Source of the DNA: Paracoccus binzhouensis
GTDB taxonomy: Bacteria > Pseudomonadota > Alphaproteobacteria > Rhodobacterales > Rhodobacteraceae
Length of the DNA: 37,643 bases
NCBI RefSeq assembly: GCF_016446475.1
Contig: NZ_JAEHFP010000034.1
Coordinates: forward strand, 1-37,643
Direction: 5' to 3'
In this document: piece after piece, positions 31,853-37,643 of the stretch
Position numbering within the stretch: the first letter of the stretch is position 1
How the letters are laid out: each line of letters opens with the position of its first letter
The notes under the pieces: model-generated
Seen by the model: the letters and a program-made list of their open reading frames with translations, nothing else
Told to the model about the DNA's origin: nothing
The model's database searches: none
Made by a program: the position numbers and the translations under genes

Positions 31853-32572
31853 ATGACTGAAATGGTCAAAAGGTCCGACTTGTACGGTTCCGAAACTGCA
31901 ATGGCAAGGGGTCAAATCTACAGCTTCCTAGAGCTGGCCTTTGGCCACCCTGCCGAACAGGGAATTGAGTATTTTCGACAAGAATCCACCGAAAAGTCGT
32001 TAGACGAAACTCTGAGTAAGGTTGATCGCCCAGCTGCTTTTGATAAAGAAATGTATAATTGTTTCGACCGATTTTTCAGGAATCTTAGGGAGTCATCTGT
32101 CCAAAGAATCGAGGGAGATTACATCAAGCTTTTCTCGAGTAACTATCCGATTATTCCTTGCCCACCCTATGGATCGCTTTTTACAGTCGATGAAACCAAG
32201 CGTCTCGAAGAAATGACGGCTGTCAAGGAGGCGTACCGAGAATCTGGTATGACGTTGTCTGATAAGCACGAGGAACTTCCCGACCACCTCGGCGTCGAGC
32301 TTGAGTTTCTTCAATACCTGAGTTTTCGGGAGAGCGAAAGCTTGCGAGATAAGGAAGGGGAAGTTGCAAAGTTCTGGAGGGACAAACAAGCTTATTTTCT
32401 TGCACGGTTTGCCGTTCCTTTCGTGACACAGATGGCTTTGATCGCCCAAAAAGCCGAACCAGATAACATTTACTCGGATTTGGTTGGTGCGATCCGGCTT
32501 TTTATCGATCACCACAGTGGCGAATTTACTGAGATTACCCTGGACGACAACAGAAGCTTGGAGGAATCGTGA
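31853..32572 (+). CDS. TorD/NarJ-type molybdoenzyme chaperone, candidate ClrD/DdhD homologue
   Basis: This 239-residue helical cytoplasmic protein helps insert the molybdenum cofactor into the alpha subunit and holds it until Tat export. TorD/DmsD family marks are [20 protein letters not shown] and [20 protein letters not shown], the latter carrying the conserved DHLGVELEF motif. It is not a structural subunit. Its place after the beta gene matches the A-B-D order of clrABDC and ddhABDC operons. Its stop TGA overlaps the start of the cytochrome gene, so expression is coupled. Confidence 0.9.
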   Translation: MTEMVKRSDLYGSETAMARGQIYSFLELAFGHPAEQGIEYFRQESTEKSLDETLSKVDRPAAFDKEMYNCFDRFFRNLRESSVQRIEGDYIKLFSSNYPIIPCPPYGSLFTVDETKRLEEMTAVKEAYRESGMTLSDKHEELPDHLGVELEFLQYLSFRESESLRDKEGEVAKFWRDKQAYFLARFAVPFVTQMALIAQKAEPDNIYSDLVGAIRLFIDHHSGEFTEITLDDNRSLEES

Positions 32573-33039
32573 TGGGAACCCGCATATCGTTTATTGGACT
32601 ACTTATGGCCGGCGCCATGCTGACCCCGACATCAGTATTTTCTCAGGAGAAATCTGATGGGGCAACGGACTCGTCTCTATCAGCACCAAGTCCGGTGCCT
32701 ATGCCCTATTTCACGTCAGTAATTGAAGTGTCAGCCGAAAATGGGCGCCTAATTTATTCAGAAAATTGTTCAGTTTGCCATGGGTTGTTCGGTCGGGGCG
32801 ATGGGCCTAGGGCCTCAAGCTTTGGAGAATACCAATACATTCCGGATCTTTCAGACGGATATATTATTGAAGGTCGTGATGAGGAAATAATGGAGGAAAT
32901 CAGCGAAGGTCTTAACAGACTGGAGCCACCAGCAATCATCATGCCACAATTTAAGTATATTTTGGCGCGATCTGATATTGAAAGTGTTCTTGAGTATCTC
33001 AAGATACTTCCCGAGATAGCGCCACCCCTCATCGAATAG
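32572..33039 (+). CDS. Periplasmic mono-haem c-type cytochrome in the gamma-subunit position
   Basis: This 155-residue precursor starts at ATG 32572 (GGAGG seven bases upstream; the overlapping GTG at 32569 is less suitable). A signal peptide ([20 protein letters not shown]) ends near VFS-QEKS. One haem-binding motif, C66-SV-C69-H70 ([17 protein letters not shown]), and a likely axial M124 ([10 protein letters not shown]) mark a class I cytochrome c. The protein is soluble apart from its signal. In clr and ddh operons this slot holds a b-haem gamma subunit, and in pcr operons a multihaem c-type protein precedes the chaperone. Here a single-haem cytochrome closes the operon, so it probably delivers electrons from the respiratory chain to the Fe-S subunit. 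Confidence 0.88.
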   Translation: MGTRISFIGLLMAGAMLTPTSVFSQEKSDGATDSSLSAPSPVPMPYFTSVIEVSAENGRLIYSENCSVCHGLFGRGDGPRASSFGEYQYIPDLSDGYIIEGRDEEIMEEISEGLNRLEPPAIIMPQFKYILARSDIESVLEYLKILPEIAPPLIE

Positions 33040-33163
33040 CTTGACACTCGTTACTGATCATACAGTGTGCGGGCGCGGCGTTCATGGCGTGGAGATGTCG
33101 GTCGTGTTGAGGAACTCGGCGTGGTGGATGTGGTGACCGGAACAATCAAGGGGTAGAGTTGAA

Positions 33164-34225
33164 TTGACAACAACACGCGAGGGCGTTCTAGAGGCGCTGA
33201 AACGGATCACCGACCCGGTGAGCGGGTCCGATATCGTTGCTACGGGCGTGGTGCGGGCGCTAACGGTCGAGGGCGAGACAGTTAGCTTCGTGCTCGATAT
33301 CGATCCCTCCAAGGTCAAGGCCTACGAGGCGGTCCGCGAAGCCGCCGAGGCGGCAGCGAAATCGGCGGGTGCGGAGCGCGTCTCGGCGGTGCTGACCGCG
33401 CATTCGGCAGTGGAGATGCCCGAACTCAAGCCCAAGCCCAAGGTCGTACCCGAGGGGCCGCAGCGCGTGCCCGGCGTCGACCACATCATCGCCGTGGCCT
33501 CTGGCAAGGGCGGGGTGGGCAAATCCACTGTCTCGGCAAATCTCGCCTGCGCGCTCGCCGCCAAGGGCCGCCGGGTGGGCCTTCTCGATGCCGATGTCCA
33601 CGGTCCCTCGCAGCCCCGGATGTTGGGCGTATCGGATCGCCCCACTAGCCCCGACGGAAAGGTCCTTCTCCCTGTGCACAATCACGACGTCACCATGATG
33701 TCCATCGGCCTCTTGGCGAACGAAAATCAGGCGTTGCTCTGGCGCGGCTCGAGACTGGTGGGCGGGCTGCAACAGATGTTGATGGATGTGCAGTGGGGCG
33801 CGCTCGATTGCCTGATCGTCGATCTACCGCCGGGCACCGGCGACGTGTCGATGTCGCTGACAGAGAAAGCCAAGTTGGACGGCGCAATCATTGTCTCGAC
33901 GCCGCAAGACGTGGCGCTTCTGGATGCGCGCAGGGCGATCGACATGTTCAATCAGTTGGATGTGCCGGTGCTGGGCATGATCGAGAACATGAGCGCGCAT
34001 GTCTGCTCTAACTGCGGGCAAGAAGAGCATATCTTCGGCCACGGTGGTGTCAAGGCGGAGGCTGAGGGGCTAGGCGTGCCGCTGCTGGCGGAAATCCCGC
34101 TTCATCTCGACATCCGGCTCGCCTCAGACGGCGGCGCGCCCATCGTGGTTACCAAGCCTGACAGCCCGCAGGCGCAGGCCTTCCAGCAGGTTGCACGCGA
34201 TCTCATAGGCATGGGCGTAGCATGA
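33164..34225 (+). CDS. Mrp/ApbC-type P-loop Fe-S carrier ATPase
   Basis: This 353-residue protein has an N-terminal DUF59 (MIP18-like) domain (REGVLEALKRITDPVSGSDI) and a ParA/MinD-like ATPase. Its deviant Walker A is VASGKGGVGKSTVSANLA, Walker B is LIVDLPPGTGDVSMS, and ENMSAHVCSNCGQEEHIFG carries the CxxC that binds the cluster. It transfers Fe-S clusters to target proteins in the cytoplasm. The start is TTG 33164 with AAGGGG upstream. Base composition is GC-rich again, unlike the preceding operon. It could help supply clusters to the molybdoenzyme, but may simply belong to the older backbone. The gap 33040-33163 holds no gene I can defend. Confidence 0.9.
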   Translation: MTTTREGVLEALKRITDPVSGSDIVATGVVRALTVEGETVSFVLDIDPSKVKAYEAVREAAEAAAKSAGAERVSAVLTAHSAVEMPELKPKPKVVPEGPQRVPGVDHIIAVASGKGGVGKSTVSANLACALAAKGRRVGLLDADVHGPSQPRMLGVSDRPTSPDGKVLLPVHNHDVTMMSIGLLANENQALLWRGSRLVGGLQQMLMDVQWGALDCLIVDLPPGTGDVSMSLTEKAKLDGAIIVSTPQDVALLDARRAIDMFNQLDVPVLGMIENMSAHVCSNCGQEEHIFGHGGVKAEAEGLGVPLLAEIPLHLDIRLASDGGAPIVVTKPDSPQAQAFQQVARDLIGMGVA

Positions 34226-34503
34226 TCGCGCCCCGCTTTCCCACCGCTGATGTTGGGCCTCGCCGTCACCGGCGCGACCGTCCCCTGCGAGTAGGCCCGC
34301 GCGCTTGCCGCGCTCGTATGCGACGCGAGACTGGTAGTGCATAAGTTGGGGGCGATGCCGCTTTCAATGTGCCCCACGACAAGCGACGCCTTGCCTCTTT
34401 CCTCGAGATCAGCCCGGAAACCTCAGCCGGGCGTTCAAGTTTTCGCGGAATATCGAGTAACCCAGCCTTTGATCGACAAACCGTAAATATGAAGGAGACC
34501 AAG

Positions 34504-34815
34504 ATGACCAGATCCATGCCCGGTGCCGCCGGCGACCTCGCCGATGAGCATCCCGATATCTGGAAGGCCTATTCGGCCCTCGGCAAGGCAACAGCCGATT
34601 GCGGGCCGCTGACCGATCGGGAAAAACGGCTCGTCAAGCTCGCACTTGCGATCGGCGTGGGTTCTGAGGGGGCGGTGCATTCCCACACCCGACGGGCAAA
34701 GGTCGACGGGATCGAAGTTGCTGCAATCATTCAGGTGGCCATGCTGGCCATCGGACCGCTTGGCCTACCCCGCGCCGTGGCCGCCAAGACCTGGATCGAG
34801 GATATCGACGACTGA
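34504..34815 (+). CDS. Carboxymuconolactone-decarboxylase/AhpD-like protein
   Basis: This 103-residue helical protein of the CMD family starts at ATG 34504 with AAGGAG upstream. ALGKATADCGPLTDREKRLV and IGVGSEGAVHSHTRRAKVDG are typical. The catalytic CxxC of AhpD-type peroxidase reductases is not present in the GSEGAVHSH segment, so peroxidase activity is unlikely and its role is unknown. The stretch 34226-34500 upstream has only short frames of odd composition, possibly decayed coding sequence. Confidence 0.8.
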   Translation: MTRSMPGAAGDLADEHPDIWKAYSALGKATADCGPLTDREKRLVKLALAIGVGSEGAVHSHTRRAKVDGIEVAAIIQVAMLAIGPLGLPRAVAAKTWIEDIDD

Positions 34816-34848
34816 TCCTCAGTGCAGCGGGCAAACCTCTAAAAAAAT

Positions 34849-35278
34849 GGTTCTGCCTCAATCTGTGTGGCGCAACTATCCTGAGACTGGAAGATTCAGG
34901 AGGGATAGTTGTGATTTCAAAGAAGCACTGGTCGCCCGTGTGCGATGTTTCGGTTCAAAGCGTTAAGCCGGCGGGTGGCTTGTATCCGGCACTCTGGCAC
35001 CTCAGGGCATTTGCCCTGACTGTGGTTTGCGTTCACGACGACGTCACGGATGGCCGCATCGGCGACAGGATTTTCCCGCACATGGAGACGAGGTCACAGT
35101 GGAACTCCAGGTTTGCCGCTGGCGATGTTTGGCTTCCGCTTGCCCGCGCCGAACGTTTTCAGACCAGATCCTATCGGTTGCACGTCCGTTTGCACGTCGC
35201 ACCTCGCGTGTCGGGGAGATTGTCAGTCACTTGGGGCATGCGACAGGTGGGCGGACTGCCGAGCGACTCTTGCACATG
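34849..35278 (+). pseudogene. ISL3-family transposase remnant (N-terminal part)
   Basis: The region begins with GGTTCTGCCTCA, resembling an ISL3-type terminal repeat. Spread over two or more frames it encodes the zinc-finger N-terminus: CGLRSRRRHGWPHRRQDFPA, VTVELQVCRWRCLASACPRR, and RTSRVGEIVSHLGHATGGRT. Similarity ends after TAERLLHM near 35278. The start is frameshifted and the catalytic DDE part is missing, so it is a dead end-fragment next to the moeA promoter. Confidence 0.7.
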
Positions 35279-35312
35279 GCCAATGCAGTCGCGCCGCGCC
35301 ATTTCAGCGAGC

Positions 35313-35326
35313 TTGTGCTAGATCAA
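35313..35326 (+). promoter_or_regulatory. FNR-like site upstream of moeA
   Basis: TTGTGCTAGATCAA matches eight of ten defined positions of the FNR consensus. TATAGA at 35346-35351 is a passable -10 box at roughly the class II distance. An inverted repeat GTGTG-AAA-CACAC follows near 35358. This is weaker than the cld site. Confidence 0.3.
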
Positions 35327-35429
35327 CGAACTCTCCTGCTCTGTGTATAGAGTGATTGTGTGAAACACACGGGAGGAGTGTCGTATCATGACGTCAAGTT
35401 TGTTCGAGACAACGACAGGAGGCGGCACA

Positions 35430-36707
35430 ATGACAGCTCTGACAAGAATCGTTGAGCAAGGGTGCGGGTGCGGCGCAGCTGATGAGTTGGGCGGTTTGGT
35501 CTCAATCGACGAGGCGATAGCCCGTATTGTTCGGAATGCGGTTGAGGTCGCGGAGACGGAAATCTTGTCTCTTGCCAGTGCACGCGGAAGGGTGCTTGGT
35601 GAGCCTGTTTGTGCGATCTCGGCCGCGCCACCGTTCGACAATGCGGCGATGGATGGCTACGCGATCAATTCAGCCTGCCTGACGGGGAATGGTCCGTGGA
35701 TTCTTCCTGTGACAAACCGGATTGCGGCCGGGCAGAAGAACGTAGGATCGGTTCGCCTTGGAAACGCTGCGCAGATATTTACCGGCGCGCCAATGCCGGA
35801 GGGTGCGGATGCTGTAGTGATGCAGGAAAACGTCCAGCGCACCGAAGGCGCAATAGTTGTCTTGCAAAAGGTGAGGTCGAGTTCGCATGTCCGGCGAACG
35901 GGCGAGGACATGGTTGCAGGCGACGTTGTCGTATCCGCTGGCCGTCGTCTTACGGCGCGGGACATTGCTGCTTGCGCGGCCGCTGGGTCAGCGGCTGTTA
36001 GGGTCCGGCGTCGCGTTCGTGTTGCTCTTTTGGTCACCGGCGATGAAGTGAGTACGACCGGAGACTCCCGAAAAACTTCAGGCATCTGGGATGTGAATAC
36101 CCCGATGTTGAGAGCCGCAATTGAGACGACCGGGATTGAACTTGTCCGCGTCGAAACCGGTGAGGATAACCGCGCCGGTCTACGACGACAACTTGGCGAA
36201 CTTGCTAAGAGCGTCGATCTGATTGTTACCACCGGCGGTATATCTGTCGGCGAGGAAGACCATGTAAAACCTGCGTTGACCGATCTTGGCCTGCTCATGG
36301 CGTTCACTGGTGTCGTCATGAAGCCTGGGAAACCAGTTTCCTACGGGAAATTGGGAGCTGTGCATTGGCTCGGTTTGCCTGGAAATCCGCTCTCGGCATT
36401 CATTGCCTGGCAAATGTTTGGGACAGTGCTTTCCCGGTGTCTGTCCGGGGGCACGGCACCGCACAGCCGCCGCAGACACGTCGTCCTGTCGCGCCCGTTG
36501 CGTCACAAGTTCGGGCGATGTGAATTGCGATTGGCGGAACTGTCCGGGTTTGACGGCATGGGCCGAGAGGGTGTTCACTTTGATGATGCCACCCATTCCG
36601 GGCGCGTGGCTCGCCTCCCCATCGCGGATGGTGTCATTCTGATTCCCTCTGAAGTTGAAAACCTGCCAGAAGGCGCGCTGGTGGAATTCCAGCCATTCTG
36701 TGATTGA
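35430..36707 (+). CDS. moeA: Molybdopterin molybdenumtransferase
   Basis: This 425-residue enzyme inserts molybdate into adenylylated molybdopterin, the last common step of molybdenum-cofactor synthesis in the cytoplasm. Family motifs are APPFDNAAMDGYAINSA, TGAPMPEGADAVVMQENV, VALLVTGDEVSTTG, LIVTTGGISVGEEDHVKPAL and HWLGLPGNPLSAFIAWQMFG. ATG 35430 has GGAGG seven bases upstream; ATG 35388, also with a GGAGG but farther off, would add 14 residues. A bis-MGD enzyme is encoded 5 kb upstream, so this copy may be there to raise cofactor supply under anaerobic conditions. The following DUF2478 gene is likely cotranscribed. Confidence 0.94.
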   Translation: MTALTRIVEQGCGCGAADELGGLVSIDEAIARIVRNAVEVAETEILSLASARGRVLGEPVCAISAAPPFDNAAMDGYAINSACLTGNGPWILPVTNRIAAGQKNVGSVRLGNAAQIFTGAPMPEGADAVVMQENVQRTEGAIVVLQKVRSSSHVRRTGEDMVAGDVVVSAGRRLTARDIAACAAAGSAAVRVRRRVRVALLVTGDEVSTTGDSRKTSGIWDVNTPMLRAAIETTGIELVRVETGEDNRAGLRRQLGELAKSVDLIVTTGGISVGEEDHVKPALTDLGLLMAFTGVVMKPGKPVSYGKLGAVHWLGLPGNPLSAFIAWQMFGTVLSRCLSGGTAPHSRRRHVVLSRPLRHKFGRCELRLAELSGFDGMGREGVHFDDATHSGRVARLPIADGVILIPSEVENLPEGALVEFQPFCD

Positions 36708-36723
36708 TAGAGGAAGAATGACC

Positions 36724-37242
36724 ATGAAAATCGCCTATACGATGGCACCCGGACGCGGTGATACAGATCAATTGCTGTTCACGCTGGCGCAAGATCTCGC
36801 GGCTGAGGGCTACCGCACCTGTGGGACAGTTCAGATCAATACGGATCGTGGCGGGCATCCTTGTGACATGGATGTTCAGGTGCTTCCGGACGGGCCTGTG
36901 CTGCGGATTTCGCAGAACCTCGGAGGGGAAGCGAAAGGATGCAGGTTGGATCCCGCAGTCTTGGAAACCGCTGTTGGATTGGTCGAGATGCAGCTCAATA
37001 CCGCTCCCGAGCTTCTGATCGTGAATAAATTTGGAAAACACGAGGCCGATGGCCGGGGTTTTCGATCGGTCATTGCAGAGGCGATTTCGCGCGATATTCC
37101 TGTTCTTGTCGGGGTCAACTCTTTGAACCTGGACGCGTTTCAGGAATTCGTAGGCCCGGCGGCAACAGAGCTTGAGCCTTCGAGAAGTGTCTTGGTCAGT
37201 TGGCTGCAAGCAGCTATGGGCAAAGAACGGGATGTCGCCTGA
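36724..37242 (+). CDS. DUF2478-family protein
   Basis: This 172-residue protein opens MKIAYTMAPGRGDTDQLLFT and includes CDMDVQVLPDGPVLRISQNL, then PELLIVNKFGKHEADGRGF. This matches the DUF2478 family, a nucleotide-binding-like fold often found beside molybdenum genes. ATG 36724 is chosen because GAGGAAG is at a suitable distance; the in-frame ATG at 36718 is too close to it. It begins 16 bp after the moeA stop. Its biochemical role is unknown; a part in molybdate or cofactor handling is inferred from context. Confidence 0.8.
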   Translation: MKIAYTMAPGRGDTDQLLFTLAQDLAAEGYRTCGTVQINTDRGGHPCDMDVQVLPDGPVLRISQNLGGEAKGCRLDPAVLETAVGLVEMQLNTAPELLIVNKFGKHEADGRGFRSVIAEAISRDIPVLVGVNSLNLDAFQEFVGPAATELEPSRSVLVSWLQAAMGKERDVA

Positions 37243-37416
37243 GGCATCTGTGATCTTGATTAAAGACGCGCCAAATATTTTCCGGGAAGCTGAGCGGAAG
37301 CGCGGCTTATTGAAGGGCCGCGAATTTGGAATGGGCGACGGAAGGCGGCGGTCAATCGCGATACGCATTTTCCCAAGTCTTGAGCCGGGAAGCTGGCAAT
37401 GCAGATCGGGGCATTT

Positions 37417-37566
37417 ATGACTGATGCACTGAAAACCTACATGAGCCGCAATGTGCCGCGCTATACAAGCTATCCGACAGCCCCGCACTTCTCAAAGGCG
37501 ATTGGCTCAAAGGAGTATGCACACTGGCTTGCGGCGCTACCGCCTGAGAAGCCTGTTGTCGCGTAG
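37417..37566 (+). pseudogene. hemN: HemN fragment (oxygen-independent coproporphyrinogen III oxidase, N-terminus)
   Basis: The frame MTDALKTYMSRNVPRYTSYP, then TAPHFSKAIG, is the clear N-terminus of HemN. It continues to WLAALPPEKPV and then diverges, stopping at TAG 37564-37566 after 49 codons. The radical-SAM CxxxCxxC motif, which should follow within a few residues, is missing. HemN makes haem without oxygen and would suit the anaerobic theme, but this copy is cut off by sequence entering at about 37556. An in-frame ATG at 37399 is an alternative start. Confidence 0.8.
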
Positions 37567-37643
37567 CCCTTAATTGTGAGATGAGAGATTCAACGAAATC
37601 AACGGCTGTCCTTTGCCCTTAAATATGAGATTTTGCCTTTAAT
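37566..37643. repeat. Repeated GCCYTTAAWTRTGAGAT motif at a truncation boundary
   Basis: GCCCTTAATTGTGAGAT (from 37566), GCCCTTAAATATGAGAT (from 37615) and GCCTTTAAT (from 37635, cut by the window edge) repeat the same motif. They begin exactly where hemN breaks off. Arrays of short repeats at an element end suggest the terminus of a mobile element lying mostly outside the window. Confidence 0.5.

Noticed and set aside
34226..34500. Short frames between mrp and the CMD-like gene
   Set aside because: They lack a ribosome-binding site and recognisable motifs; possibly decayed sequence but not supportable as a gene.

Overview
The window looks like part of a large plasmid or chromid of an alphaproteobacterium, most likely Paracoccus or a close Rhodobacteraceae relative. 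The reasons are a repABC replication/partition operon, a very GC-rich backbone with matching codon use, and a load of IS elements and plasmid-type toxin-antitoxin genes. The genus is inferred from gene style; no rRNA or marker gene is present.

Layout. (1) 1-4170: accessory zone with an IS3 remnant cut by an IS6-family element, small membrane proteins, a vapBC pair, a second toxin-antitoxin pair (RelE/StbE with Phd/StbD) with a membrane-protein gene, and a 119-bp repeat present twice. (2) 4409-17257: a catabolic/transport island. It has a complete dipeptide-type ABC importer, a GlcD-like FAD oxidoreductase, a HisC-like aminotransferase, a VanA/VanB-like Rieske oxygenase with its reductase, an AstE/aspartoacylase-like deacylase, and LysR and GntR/UTRA regulators. 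A short shared motif lies near three of its control regions. (3) 17337-18980: IS701 remnant, a complete IS5/IS427-type element and an IS21 remnant in series. (4) 18980-22396: repC, repB and repA on the minus strand, with two parS-like palindromes and a probable antisense-RNA region. (5) 22653-25414: a serine recombinase, a DUF1612/RHE_PE00001-type plasmid protein and a hemerythrin-like protein. (6) 25601-27341: a LysR gene missing its DNA-binding domain and split by an IS5/IS903-type element with a 9-bp target duplication. (7) 27462-33039: an AT-richer five-gene operon: chlorite dismutase, type II DMSO-reductase-family molybdenum subunit, Fe-S subunit, TorD/NarJ-type chaperone and a mono-haem c-type cytochrome. 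It sits behind a consensus FNR box spaced as in a class II promoter. (8) 33164-37563: mrp/apbC, a carboxymuconolactone-decarboxylase-like gene, an ISL3 remnant, moeA, a DUF2478 gene and a hemN fragment that stops at a repeated motif at the right edge.

The most interesting part is region 7. Chlorite dismutase directly upstream of a type II molybdoenzyme points to respiratory chlorate (possibly perchlorate) reduction: the molybdoenzyme makes chlorite in the periplasm and Cld splits it to chloride and O2. The order (A, B, chaperone, cytochrome) resembles clrABDC, but the last gene encodes a soluble c-type cytochrome rather than a b-haem gamma subunit. The catalytic subunit is short and has Asn where the family usually has the His/Cys ligand of its FS0 cluster. 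The genes to its right (Mrp Fe-S carrier, MoeA, DUF2478, HemN) could supply Fe-S clusters, molybdenum cofactor and haem under low oxygen. All functional assignments rest on reading the sequence and on family knowledge; no database search was run.
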